In this document: positions 40,619 through 50,864 of the stretch, one piece after another
Numbering within the stretch: the first letter of the stretch is position 1
How the letters are laid out: every line of letters starts with the position of its first letter
Source: Gaiellasilicea sp031371615
GTDB taxonomy: Bacteria > Actinomycetota > Thermoleophilia > Gaiellales > Gaiellaceae
DNA: 53,316 nucleotides
Assembly (NCBI GenBank): GCA_031371615.1
Contig: JANMJY010000076.1
Span: 1 to 53,316 of the forward strand
Direction: 5' to 3'
Translations under genes and position numbers: made by a program
Notes under the pieces: generated by a model
What the model saw: the letters and a program-made list of their open reading frames with translations, nothing else
Databases searched by the model: none
What the model was told of the DNA's origin: nothing

Positions 40619-41331
40619 AGCCGGCCTCCAACGGCCGCCAGGCGGAGCAGCGGCACCTTCCAGATCGCCTCGAGGACGATCGAGCGCGACATCTTCGATC
40701 CGCCGACCTCGCGGTCGACGAACCGGATCGGAACCTCCCGGACGCGGAAGCCGCGGCGCAGCGCGCGGTAGGTCAGCTCGATCTGGAACGCATAGCCCTT
40801 GGAGTGGATCGCATCCAGGTCGATCGCCTCCAGCACCGCGCGCCGGAAGCACTTGAAGCCGCCGGTCAGGTCGCGGACGGGAACTCCGAGCAGCAGGCGG
40901 GCATAGAGAGAACCGCCGGCCGAGATGGCGCGGCGCACGGCGCCCCAGTCCGCGATGCTGCCTCCCGGCACATAGCGCGAGCCCAGAACCAGGTCTGCGT
41001 CGGCGGCGGCTTCGAGCAGGCGCGGCACGTCTGCGGGATCGTGGGAGAAGTCGCAGTCGATCTCGACGACGAGCTCCGCGCCCAGCTCGAGCGCCTGCCG
41101 GAAGCCCGCGAGATAGGCCGGGCCGAGACCTTCCTTGCGCGGGCGGTGGAGCACCTCGATGCCTTCCAGCTCTGCTGCGAGACGGTCTGCGAGCTCGCCC
41201 GTGCCGTCCGGCGAGTTGTCGTCGATCACGAGCACGCGGTCATCGGTCCCGAGCACGTCGCGAAGGGCGTGCAGCATCGGCTCGAGATTCTCGCGCTCGT
41301 TGTAGGTGGGCAGACAGACGACGGCTCTCAC
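40615..41331 (-). CDS. Family 2 glycosyltransferase, polyprenol-phosphate mannose synthase-like
   Basis: This 238-residue GT-A enzyme resembles dolichol- or polyprenol-phosphate mannosyltransferases: VVCLPTYNERENLEPML, VLVIDDNSPDGTG, the metal motif VVEIDCDFSHDP and FRVREVPIRFVDREVGGSKMS. It should move a sugar from a nucleotide donor to a lipid phosphate at the cytoplasmic face. No C-terminal membrane domain is present. GTG 41331 lies only 19 bases from the divergent polX start, so its message is probably leaderless. Confidence 0.92.
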   Translation of the reverse strand: MRAVVCLPTYNERENLEPMLHALRDVLGTDDRVLVIDDNSPDGTGELADRLAAELEGIEVLHRPRKEGLGPAYLAGFRQALELGAELVVEIDCDFSHDPADVPRLLEAAADADLVLGSRYVPGGSIADWGAVRRAISAGGSLYARLLLGVPVRDLTGGFKCFRRAVLEAIDLDAIHSKGYAFQIELTYRALRRGFRVREVPIRFVDREVGGSKMSRSIVLEAIWKVPLLRLAAVGGRL

Positions 41332-41336
41332 CTCCG

Positions 41337-41342
41337 TATCAT
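41337..41342 (+). promoter_or_regulatory. -10 element of polX in a 19-base divergent gap
   Basis: TATCAT is followed by eight bases and the polX GTG. The opposite strand reads GATGAT six bases ahead of the glycosyltransferase GTG and could serve it. The whole gap between the two start codons is only 19 bases, so both core promoters must overlap the opposite coding region. Confidence 0.45.
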
Positions 41343-41350
41343 CGCTGTCG

Positions 41351-43054
41351 GTGGCTGCCACCCTGCCGAGGAACGACGAGGTCGCCGACCAGCTCGAGCT
41401 GCTGGCCGACCTGAGCGAGCTCGAGGGCGAAGACTCTTTTCGCGTGCTCGCGTATCGCCGTGCCGCCACTCGGATCCGTGAGACGGGCGGGCCCGTTGCG
41501 CAGCTCGCGCTCGAGGGTAAGGCCAAGGCGCTGTCCGGGATCGGCAAGACGATCGAGGAGAAGATCGTCCAGATCGTCGAGACCGGTGAGATGGCGGCGC
41601 TGACGAAGAGGAAGGCGCTCGTGCCGGAGGAGGTGGTCAAGTTCATGCGGCTGCCGGGGCTCGGGCCGAAGACCGCGCGCCGGATCTGGAAGGAGCTCGG
41701 AGTCACCACCCTCGCCGAGCTGAAGGCCGCCGCCGAGCAGCAGCGGCTGCGCGGCCTGACGGGCCTCGGGGCCAAGAGCGAGGAGAAGATCCTGACCGCG
41801 CTCGCCGAGGAGCCGCAGGATCCGCGCGGGTCGCGGCGCCTGCTCGGCGACGGGCTGCCCGTCCTGCTCGAGCTCGTCGAGGAACTGCGACGGCATCCCG
41901 CCGCGGTGAAGGTCTCCGAGGCGGGGTCGGCGCGCCGCCGGCGCGAGACCTTCAAGGATCTCGACGTGATTGCGACCTCGACGGATCCGGCCGCGTTGAT
42001 CGAGCACTTCACAGCCCGGGACAACGTCGCCAGCATCGTCGCGAAGGGTGACACGAAGGCCACGGTGATCACGAACGACGGGATCCGGCTCGACCTGCGC
42101 GTCGTGCCGCCGGAGTCCTACGGGAACCTGCTGCAGCACTTCACCGGCTCGAAGGAGCACAACGTGGCGTTGCGCGAGGATGCGGTTCGCCGCGGCTTCT
42201 CCGTGTCGGAGTACTCGGTGACGAACACCGAGACCGGTGAGGAGTTCAAAGCCGCAGACGAGGGCGAGCTCTACGCGCATCTCGGCTACGCGTACATCCC
42301 CCCGGAGCTGCGCGAGAACGGCGGCGAGCTCACCGCCGCCCGGAACGGCGAGCTGCCGCTTCTCGTCGAGCGCAGCGACCTGCGCGGTGACCTGCACTCG
42401 CACTCGACCTGGTCGGACGGCAAGGCCTCGATCGAGCAGATGGCGCGGGCTGCGCAAGCGCTCGGCCACGAGTACCTCGCGATGTGCGACCACTCGCCGC
42501 GCCTGCGCGACGGACGCATGCAGCTGCAGTGGCAGGAGATCGACGCGCTCAACGAGGCGCTGGCGCCCTTCCGGGTCCTGAAGGGGATCGAGGTGAACAT
42601 CCGCGCCAACGGCGAGCTCGACGTCGCCGACGACGTGCTCGGGCAGCTCGACTGGGTGATGGCCTCGGTCCACACGAGCTTCGACAAGGACCCGACCGAG
42701 CGGGTGCTGCACGCGATGGAGAGCCCGCACGTCGACTGCATCGGCCATCTGACGAGCCGGCGGATCAACGTCCGCAATCCGTCGACGATCGAGGTCGAGA
42801 AGGTCGTCGAGGGGGCACTGGCCACCGGCACATTCCTCGAGATCAACTCCCAGCCGGATCGGCTCGACCTGCGCGACGCGAACGCGCGGCTTGCCGGGGA
42901 AGCTGGGGTCACGCTCGTGATCTCGAGCGACGGCCACTCGACGAACGCGCTTCGCTACCAGGAGCTCGGCGTCGCCCAGGCACGCCGCGCCTGGCTGACG
43001 AAGGATCAGATCCTGAACACCCGTCCGTGGCGGGCAGTCGAGAAGCTGCGCTAG
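41351..43054 (+). CDS. polX: Family X DNA polymerase with PHP domain (PolX)
   Basis: PolX fills short gaps in base-excision and end-joining repair. The 567-residue protein has an N-terminal helix-hairpin-helix part (about 1-130, with LSGIGKTIEEKI and LPGLGPKTARRIWKELG), the polymerase nucleotidyltransferase (about 170-320, with SARRRRETFKDLDVI and IRLDLRVV supplying three aspartates) and a PHP nuclease domain (about 335-567, with DLHSHSTWSDGK and ISSDGHST). GTG 41351 is likely leaderless. It overlaps the next gene by one base. Confidence 0.95.
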   Translation: MAATLPRNDEVADQLELLADLSELEGEDSFRVLAYRRAATRIRETGGPVAQLALEGKAKALSGIGKTIEEKIVQIVETGEMAALTKRKALVPEEVVKFMRLPGLGPKTARRIWKELGVTTLAELKAAAEQQRLRGLTGLGAKSEEKILTALAEEPQDPRGSRRLLGDGLPVLLELVEELRRHPAAVKVSEAGSARRRRETFKDLDVIATSTDPAALIEHFTARDNVASIVAKGDTKATVITNDGIRLDLRVVPPESYGNLLQHFTGSKEHNVALREDAVRRGFSVSEYSVTNTETGEEFKAADEGELYAHLGYAYIPPELRENGGELTAARNGELPLLVERSDLRGDLHSHSTWSDGKASIEQMARAAQALGHEYLAMCDHSPRLRDGRMQLQWQEIDALNEALAPFRVLKGIEVNIRANGELDVADDVLGQLDWVMASVHTSFDKDPTERVLHAMESPHVDCIGHLTSRRINVRNPSTIEVEKVVEGALATGTFLEINSQPDRLDLRDANARLAGEAGVTLVISSDGHSTNALRYQELGVAQARRAWLTKDQILNTRPWRAVEKLR

Positions 43055-44352
43055 TGAGCTTCCGCGAGGACGGCGCCGCGACAGTCGAGTGGGTCGCGTC
43101 CTACTTCGAGCGGCTGCGCGACTTCCCGGTGCTGGCCCAGGTCGAGCCGGGCGAGCTGCGCTCGCGCTTGCCGGCGAGCCCGCCGGAGACCGCCGAGCCG
43201 TTCGCGAACGTGCTCCGAGATCTGGACGAGATCCTCCTGCCCGCGGTCACCCACTGGCAGAGCCCGCGCTTCTTCGCGTACTTCGCGAACACCGGCTCGG
43301 AGCCCGGGGTGCTCGCCGAGCTGCTCAGCGCGGGGCTGAATCAGGTCGGAATCCTCTGGCGCACCTCGCCGGCGCTGCAGGAGCTCGAGGAGCTGACGCT
43401 CGACTGGCTCGCACAGCTGCTCGGGCTGCCGGACGGCCTGCACGGCCACATCGAGGACACGGCCTCTACCTGCACGATGGCTGCGCTCGCCGCAGCGCGG
43501 CAGGCTAAGCCCGGCGCCCGGGTCGTCGTCACCTCAGAGCACGCGCACTCGTCGGTGGCGAAGGCGTGCCGGCTGCTCGAGCTCGAGCTGCGTCTGGCGC
43601 CGGTCGATGACGCGTTCCGGTTGCGCCCGGATGCGCTCGATCTCACCGAGGCGTGCGCAGTCGTGGCGACGATCGGGACGACCTCGACCAGCTCCGTCGA
43701 CCCCGTCGACGCGATCGCCGATCGTGCGGAGGCCGCCCGCGCCTGGCTGCATGTCGATGCCGCCTACGCCGGCTCTGCGGCGGTGTGCCCCGAGCTGCGG
43801 GCCCACTTCGCCGGCTGGGAGCGCGCCGACTCGGTCGTCGTCAACCCGCACAAGTGGCTGCTCACGCCGATGGACTGCTCGACGATGTGGACGCGCCGGC
43901 CCGACGACTTGCGCGCAGCTTTCAGCCTCGTGCCGGAGTACCTTCGCGTCAGCGAGGACGTGGTCAGCCTGTCGGAGTACAGCCCGGTGCTCGGGCGGCG
44001 CTTCCGGGCGCTCAAGCTCTGGGCCGTGCTGCGCTGCTACGGGCGCGCCGGGCTGCAAGAGCGGATCCGTGAGGCGATCCGGCTGGCGGAGCTCTTCGAG
44101 AGCTGGGTGCGCGAAGAGCCGGGCTGGGAGGTGACGGCGCCGCGACCGTTCTCGCTCGTCTGCTTCCGTCGCGACGGCTCCGACGAGGAGAACGAGGCGC
44201 TGCTGGAGCGTGTGAACGCAACGGGCGAGATCTTCATCTCGCACACGAAGCTGAACGGGCGTTACTCGCTGCGGCTTGCCGTCGGCAATGCGCGCACGAG
44301 TGAGGACGACGTGCGTCTTGCCTGGAACGTGCTCAGGCGGCAAGCGGGCTAG
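43054..44352 (+). CDS. Group II PLP-dependent amino-acid decarboxylase
   Basis: The 432-residue protein is an aromatic-L-amino-acid-decarboxylase-like enzyme. It shows SPRFFAYFANTGSEPGVLAELLSAGLNQVG near the start, the cofactor-binding WLHVDAAYAGSA with the aspartate, and the Schiff-base lysine in NPHKWLLTPMDCS (about residue 267). C-terminal: LNGRYSLRLAVGNARTSEDDV. Such enzymes decarboxylate Tyr, Dopa, Trp or Phe; the specificity cannot be told. GTG 43054 shares a base with the polX stop. It is slightly shorter than the family norm at the N-terminus. Confidence 0.92.
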   Translation: MSFREDGAATVEWVASYFERLRDFPVLAQVEPGELRSRLPASPPETAEPFANVLRDLDEILLPAVTHWQSPRFFAYFANTGSEPGVLAELLSAGLNQVGILWRTSPALQELEELTLDWLAQLLGLPDGLHGHIEDTASTCTMAALAAARQAKPGARVVVTSEHAHSSVAKACRLLELELRLAPVDDAFRLRPDALDLTEACAVVATIGTTSTSSVDPVDAIADRAEAARAWLHVDAAYAGSAAVCPELRAHFAGWERADSVVVNPHKWLLTPMDCSTMWTRRPDDLRAAFSLVPEYLRVSEDVVSLSEYSPVLGRRFRALKLWAVLRCYGRAGLQERIREAIRLAELFESWVREEPGWEVTAPRPFSLVCFRRDGSDEENEALLERVNATGEIFISHTKLNGRYSLRLAVGNARTSEDDVRLAWNVLRRQAG

Positions 44353-44364
44353 GGGGCGAACCCC
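44353..44364. terminator. Short hairpin between convergent decarboxylase and otsB
   Basis: GGGG-CGAA-CCCC directly follows the decarboxylase stop, with a stable tetraloop. A second weaker stem (GTCGA..TCGAC) follows at 44365-44382. No T-run is present. Confidence 0.35.
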
Positions 44365-44394
44365 GTCGAGCAGCTCTTCGACCGCGCTGGCCGC

Positions 44395-45111
44395 CTAGAG
44401 CACGCGTAGAACTTCGACGAACTCCGCGGGGCCGCCGACCACGATGTCGGCGGTCTGGCGCAGCTCGGCCGGCCCTTCCGGTGAAGCGACCGCCACCCGC
44501 ACGCCGAGCTCGAGCCCCTGGAGCGCGTCGAAGGCGTCGAGGTCGGTCGTGTCGTCACCCGCATAGAGCGCTCGCTCGAGCCCCCGCTCCGCTAGCAGGT
44601 GGGCGACCGCGGTTCCCTTGTGCGCGCCGACCGGCGGCCTCAGCTCCAGCACCTTGCGGCCGAACTTCGCGATCAGGCCCTCGTGGCGGGCGCGCGTCGC
44701 CACCGCCTCGAGCGTCTTCAGCGCCTCGCCCTCGTCCTCGGCCCGGCGGTAGTGGAACGTGACGGTGAGCGGCTTGGGCTCGACATCCTCCCAGTCCACC
44801 GTCGCCGTGAACGCATGCAGCCGCTCGCTCCACTCTGCGGCCTCGGGCACGAGCTCGAGGCCGTGCTCGCCGACGTAGACGAGCTGATCGAGCCCGACGA
44901 TGCGCCGCGCGTCCGCCCCGGAGCGCCCGCTGATGCAGGCGACGAGCGCGTAGCGGTCGTGCAGCCGCGCGACCTCGACCCGAGTCTCCTCCGGAACGAC
45001 GGCCTCGTGTGGCACCGCGACGATCGGAGCGAGCACACCGTCCACGTCGAGCAGGATCGCTGCGCGCTCGGGGGCCTCGGCGATCCGAGCCAGTAGGGGG
45101 TTGGGCTCCAC
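44395..45111 (-). CDS. otsB: Trehalose-6-phosphate phosphatase
   Basis: OtsB releases trehalose from its 6-phosphate. The 238-residue HAD protein has LLDVDGVLAPI with the two aspartates, ISGRSGADARRI, EHGLELVP, a lysine in GAHKGTAVAHLL, and ALYAGDDTTDLDAF. GTG 45111 is six bases from TATCCT on the minus strand, indicating a leaderless message. No otsA is next to it. It is divergent from the broken TSUP copy. Confidence 0.95.
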   Translation of the reverse strand: MEPNPLLARIAEAPERAAILLDVDGVLAPIVAVPHEAVVPEETRVEVARLHDRYALVACISGRSGADARRIVGLDQLVYVGEHGLELVPEAAEWSERLHAFTATVDWEDVEPKPLTVTFHYRRAEDEGEALKTLEAVATRARHEGLIAKFGRKVLELRPPVGAHKGTAVAHLLAERGLERALYAGDDTTDLDAFDALQGLELGVRVAVASPEGPAELRQTADIVVGGPAEFVEVLRVL

Positions 45112-45116
45112 CGCCC

Positions 45117-45123
45117 TAGGATA
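45117..45123. promoter_or_regulatory. Self-complementary -10 element between otsB and the TSUP region
   Basis: TAGGAT on the plus strand (45117-45122) and TATCCT on the minus strand (45123-45118) share five bases. otsB begins six bases on, and the plus-strand GTG begins nine bases on. Confidence 0.5.
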
Positions 45124-45131
45124 CGAACCGC

Positions 45132-45341
45132 GTGCCGAAGCTGATCGCCATCGGTCTGATCGCAGGCCTGTTCAGTTCCCTCTTCGGAGTCGGCGGTGGC
45201 ATCGTCACCCAGCATGGGGGAACCCATGGTTCCCCCATGAGCCCCCTCCTTCTGATCCCGGAAGCTGACTGCGCGATACCGGGCGAAGCCCGCCATCGCG
45301 ACGTGGACGTCGTTCGCTCCCCGGACGGTGCAGGGTGCTGA
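45132..45341 (+). pseudogene. Broken N-terminal copy of the TSUP (TauE/SafE) half gene
   Basis: The first 25 residues read PKLIAIGLIAGLFSSLFGVGGGIV, nearly the same as the start of the intact gene at 45335; by eye about 64 of the first 75 bases agree. After the VGGGIV motif the frame departs from the family and runs through a palindrome to a stop at 45341, giving 69 residues with no further membrane segments. This looks like a partial tandem duplication followed by insertion or decay. It could still be translated as a one-segment peptide, because a start and promoter are kept. Confidence 0.7.
45213..45239. repeat. Strong palindromic hairpin
   Basis: Two perfect 12-base arms (CATGGGGGAACC and its complement) surround a CAT loop. 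The palindrome begins exactly where the broken TSUP copy stops resembling the intact gene, which suggests an inserted small element. A smaller stem CGGGC-GAA-GCCCG follows near 45279-45291. Confidence 0.7.
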
Positions 45342-45679
45342 AGCTGGTTGCCATCGGGCTCGTCGCGGGTCTCTTCAGCTCCCTCTTCGGCGTCGGCGGT
45401 GGCATCGTCATCGTCCCGCTGCTGATCCTCGTCGCCGGCTACGAGGGGAAGCTCGCGACCGGGACCTCTCTCGCCGCGATTGGGATCACCGCGCTCGCCG
45501 GCACGATCTTCTATGCCTTCGAGGGCCGCGTCGACGTCGCGTATGCCGCGCTTGTCGGTCTGCCCGCCGCCGCCGGCGCAGTGGCCGGCACGGCGATCCA
45601 GCAGCGGATCTCGGCCAGGGCGCTTTCGCTGGCCTTCGCTGCGCTGCTGGCGGCGATCGCACTCTGGCTGCTCGTATGA
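45335..45679 (+). CDS. TSUP (TauE/SafE) transporter, N-terminal half protein
   Basis: This 114-residue membrane protein corresponds to the first repeat of the TSUP (sulfite/sulfoacetate exporter) family, which normally has about 240-260 residues in one chain. It has the motif FGVGGGIVIVPLLI and four hydrophobic segments (about 3-30, 40-60, 65-90, 95-114). Its stop overlaps the next gene as ATGA, and that gene encodes the second repeat. The two probably pair in the membrane. GTG 45335 repeats the start of the broken copy upstream. The anion carried is unknown. Confidence 0.85.
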   Translation: MLKLVAIGLVAGLFSSLFGVGGGIVIVPLLILVAGYEGKLATGTSLAAIGITALAGTIFYAFEGRVDVAYAALVGLPAAAGAVAGTAIQQRISARALSLAFAALLAAIALWLLV

Positions 45680-46068
45680 GCGCCACGGCCATCGCCGGTG
45701 CCATCCTGCTCGGCGTCGCCGCGGGTCTACTGGCCGGTTTCTTCGGCGTCGGCGGCGGCATCCTGTTCGTTCCCACTCTCGTCGCGCTTGGGCTGTCACA
45801 ACTCGATGCAGAGGCGACCTCGTTGCTGGCCATCCTCCCGACGGTTGCGACAGGCGCCTGGCGCCAGCGGCATTACGGCAACGTCAGCTTTCGAAGCGCG
45901 CTCGCAGTCGGGCTCGTCTCCGTTGCCGGCGTGGCGGTGGGTGTCCAGATCGCGACGGCGCTGCCGGAGAACACGCTGCGGCGGTTGTTCGCCGTGCTTC
46001 TGATCGGCGTCGCCGCGCAACTCGCATGGCGGTCGCGTCACCGCTCCCCGTATCCTTCCGAACGATGA
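45676..46068 (+). CDS. TSUP (TauE/SafE) transporter, C-terminal half protein
   Basis: The 130-residue product repeats the family motif (FFGVGGGILFVPTLVALG) and has four membrane segments (about 4-30, 40-58, 70-95, 100-117). It is coupled to the first half by ATGA and would supply the second pseudo-repeat of a normal TSUP transporter. No frameshift error needs to be assumed, since each half has its own start and stop, although a sequence error at 45676 cannot be excluded without a second read. It overlaps the next gene as ATGA. Confidence 0.85.
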   Translation: MSATAIAGAILLGVAAGLLAGFFGVGGGILFVPTLVALGLSQLDAEATSLLAILPTVATGAWRQRHYGNVSFRSALAVGLVSVAGVAVGVQIATALPENTLRRLFAVLLIGVAAQLAWRSRHRSPYPSER

Positions 46069-46454
46069 CCGAGCACGAGGAGATCTGGCTCCCGCTCGTC
46101 GACGAGCCGATCGGCAGCATCGTTGCGCAGATTCAGGCGGACGATCCCGAGATCGAGCGCCTCGTCGGCACTCCCCGGCGCATCCTCGCGTTCCGGACCT
46201 TTGCCTACATCCGGGTCGGGGTGAAGCTCGGAGAGCTGCTCCTCGAGCACGATGTACCGCCTTACGACGGCACCGACACGTGGGTGGAGCTGCTGCTGCG
46301 GGACCCCGCGCACCGGGCTGTCGTCGCGGCGGAGGTGCGCGCGGTCGCCGAGGGGATCGCCTCCGATCCGCGCTACGGCGACAGTGAGCCGCTCGGGCCC
46401 GATGAGGACGCCCGCGCGCGCTTCCGAGAGTTCGCCCGCAAGCTCGACGACTGA
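46065..46454 (+). CDS. Hypothetical protein in the TSUP operon
   Basis: I do not recognise this 129-residue acidic, soluble protein. It is predicted to be mainly helical, with the segments DDPEIERLVGTPRRILAFRTFAYIRVGVKLGELLLEHDVPPY and HRAVVAAEVRAVAEGI, and no cysteine. There is no signal peptide or membrane segment. ATG 46065 overlaps the preceding half transporter by four bases, so it is made together with it and may be an accessory. Codon usage matches its neighbours. Confidence 0.75.
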   Translation: MTEHEEIWLPLVDEPIGSIVAQIQADDPEIERLVGTPRRILAFRTFAYIRVGVKLGELLLEHDVPPYDGTDTWVELLLRDPAHRAVVAAEVRAVAEGIASDPRYGDSEPLGPDEDARARFREFARKLDD

Positions 46455-46510
46455 GCCCCGGGCGGCGCAGTTGCCGCACCGTCCCGTCAGATCCGGATAA
46501 TGGTGTCGCT

Positions 46511-47923
46511 GTGTATCTGAGGCTCCTGGCTCTGTTCCTCCTCTCCGGCGCCCTGGCGGCGGCCGGGTCCGGCGCGAGCACGCCAACGAAGCCTCCCGTC
46601 GTGTCGGCAGGCGCGTACGGGATCTCGGTGTCCGTGCCGGGCCAGCCCGGAGCGGGAGCGGCTTCCGCCGCTGCGCCCGGGGCGACGCTGACCGGCATCG
46701 CCGACAGCTTTGCCTATCCCGCCGATGGTCTCTCGGCTCGAACCGGCGCCCAGTCCTCCAGTGCCTCGGCGCGGGCGGCAGCCGGGCACGCCGTCACCGA
46801 CGTGCTCGCGATCTCGCTCCTGAACGGGGAGATCACCGCCGCTGGCGCCGCTGGCCGCGCGAACGCTTCGGCGAAGGGCTCGGACACCGTGGGCTCGCAG
46901 GTCACGAACCTCGTGCTGGTCGGCCAAGCCGTCACCGCGACGCTGAACGGGCGCTTCCCGCTCGGCGACTGGGGCTACGCGGTGACGCTCGAGCAGGCGG
47001 TGGACTCGTCCGTCGCTGACGGCACCCACAACGCGCACGCCGCGGTGACCGCGCTCCACGTGGTGCTCACCGCAGATCACGGCGGACTGCCGGCCGGAGC
47101 GGAGATCCTCGTCGGGCATGCGGAGGCCTCGGCGTCGACGGCTGTCGCCCCTACCGCCGGCGAGACTTCCACGCAGCCCTCCAAGCCCACGCCCAAGCCC
47201 GCGCGGCCCTCCGGCGTGCCACCGAAGAAGGCCAGGCCCCTGCCGAAGGCTCCAGAGCTCGAGCCGGGCCGGCCGGGTGCCCTCTTCCGGATCCCCCCGA
47301 CCGACGTCTCGGCGCCGCTCTCGCCGGCCGGGTACGTCTTTCCCGTCTACGGGCCTTCGTCGTTCACCGATACGTTCGGAGCTGCCCGCGCGGACGTCAG
47401 CTGGCATCACGGCGAGGACATCTTCGCGCCGCTCGGCGCCCCGCTGCTGGCAGTCGCCGACGGCACCGTGTTCTCGGTCGGCTGGAACGACCTGGGCGGC
47501 TACCGGTTCTGGTTGCGCGACCGGCAGGGCAACCAGTTCTACTACGCGCACCTCTCCGCCTTCTCGCCGCTCGCCATCGACGGGAACGAGGTCAAGGCCG
47601 GAGCGGTCATCGGCTTCTTGGGAAACACCGGCGACGCTCAGGGCACCCCGTATCACCTGCACTTCGAGATCCATCCGGTCGGCCTGCTGCCGATGGGCTA
47701 CGACGGCGTCGTCAAGCCGTTCCCGTACCTGAGCGCGTGGCGACGGCTGCAGGACGTGACCTTCGCGGCCGGCCGGGGCTGGGCGCCGCCCGTACCCGCT
47801 GCGGCGACGGCGCCGAGGCCTGCGGCCGTCCTGCTGGGGTCGACCGACATCTCGAGCGCAAGCGGCCTCGATCCGGGCTCGCTCGATCGCGCGTTGCTCG
47901 CGCCCGACTCGGCGCAGGGCTGA
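46511..47923 (+). CDS. Secreted M23 (LytM-type) peptidase with choice-of-anchor-like domain
   Basis: The 470-residue protein has a signal peptide (YLRLLALFLLSGALAAAG), a beta-rich N-terminal domain (about 35-205) like the choice-of-anchor P group, a Pro/Lys linker (about 215-250), and an M23 domain (about 270-400). The zinc motifs HHGEDIFAP (HxxxD) and HLHFE (HxH) are complete, so it should be an active glycyl- or DAP-type endopeptidase of peptidoglycan. GATAAT lies nine bases ahead of GTG 46511. It ends in a strong terminator. Confidence 0.9.
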   Translation: MYLRLLALFLLSGALAAAGSGASTPTKPPVVSAGAYGISVSVPGQPGAGAASAAAPGATLTGIADSFAYPADGLSARTGAQSSSASARAAAGHAVTDVLAISLLNGEITAAGAAGRANASAKGSDTVGSQVTNLVLVGQAVTATLNGRFPLGDWGYAVTLEQAVDSSVADGTHNAHAAVTALHVVLTADHGGLPAGAEILVGHAEASASTAVAPTAGETSTQPSKPTPKPARPSGVPPKKARPLPKAPELEPGRPGALFRIPPTDVSAPLSPAGYVFPVYGPSSFTDTFGAARADVSWHHGEDIFAPLGAPLLAVADGTVFSVGWNDLGGYRFWLRDRQGNQFYYAHLSAFSPLAIDGNEVKAGAVIGFLGNTGDAQGTPYHLHFEIHPVGLLPMGYDGVVKPFPYLSAWRRLQDVTFAAGRGWAPPVPAAATAPRPAAVLLGSTDISSASGLDPGSLDRALLAPDSAQG

Positions 47924-47949
47924 GGATCCGCCGCGCAAGCGGATCCTCA
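47921..47949. terminator. 11-bp stem terminator of the M23 gene
   Basis: TGAGGATCCGC (47921-47931) pairs perfectly with GCGGATCCTCA (47939-47949) around a 7-base loop. The stem begins with the stop codon of the M23 gene and lies between two convergent genes. Confidence 0.6.
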
Positions 47950-47972
47950 GGCCGCGCGAGATCTGTGAACCG

Positions 47973-48413
47973 CTAGGAGCTCGAGTCGCCCGAGTTCGAG
48001 CTCGGCGGCGGCGTGTAGGAGTAGTCGTCCGGCGAGTCGCCGGTGATCTTCGCCATCAGCCACTGGCGGGTTTGCGGGCCGGTCATCGGGTTGAAGAGAA
48101 TCCCCGCAGTGATGCCCGCGAGCAGCAGCATCGTGTTCCGGCCGCTGTGGTCCTCCTTGCCCTGGATCCGGTTCGCCGCCGTGCGGAGCTCGTCGACGGC
48201 CTTCTTCAGCCCGTCCTGGATCTCCTTGTCGGTCGCCGCCCGCACCGCGGTCGCGGTCAGGTTGCGCCCGCCGAGCAGCTCGGCGTAGACGTCGCGCGCG
48301 GCGTTGAACGCTTCCTTCAGGTTGTCGTGCAGATCGTCGTCGTGCAGTGCGCGGTCGACGTACGGCCTCGCCGTCTCGGCCACGTCGTAGATCTTTTCCT
48401 TGGTCTTGGCCAT
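47973..48413 (-). CDS. YtxH-like membrane-associated protein
   Basis: The 146-residue protein has a helical N-terminal region rich in charged residues (about 1-85, with KEKIYDVAETARPYVDRAL and LKEAFNAARDVYAELLGG), one hydrophobic segment (about 100-122: MLLLAGITAGILFNPMTGPQTRQWL), and a Ser/Pro-rich tail. The hydrophobic segment and following GPQTR match YtxH-like proteins. I chose ATG 48413, with GAAAGGA upstream, over the earlier frame start at 48449. It follows lon on the same strand but is separated by a stem. Function unknown; stress-related proteins of this type are common. Confidence 0.8.
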   Translation of the reverse strand: MAKTKEKIYDVAETARPYVDRALHDDDLHDNLKEAFNAARDVYAELLGGRNLTATAVRAATDKEIQDGLKKAVDELRTAANRIQGKEDHSGRNTMLLLAGITAGILFNPMTGPQTRQWLMAKITGDSPDDYSYTPPPSSNSGDSSS

Positions 48414-48443
48414 CCGGCCCGTCCTTTCGGTTTCTTGTAATCG

Positions 48444-48473
48444 GACCATCAGTCTTGCCGTAAGCCGATGGTC
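48444..48473 (-). terminator. Imperfect stem after lon, before the YtxH-like gene
   Basis: GACCATC (48444-48450) pairs with GATGGTC (48467-48473) around a 16-base loop. On the minus strand it lies just after the lon stop and could end or attenuate that transcript. Confidence 0.35.
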
Positions 48474-48485
48474 GCAAACAGGAGC

Positions 48486-50860
<2,375 letters not shown>

Positions 50861-50864
<4 letters not shown>

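Noticed and set aside
44349..44564. A 71-codon minus-strand frame crossing the otsB stop
   Set aside because: It lies mostly inside otsB in another frame and has no motif or start signal.
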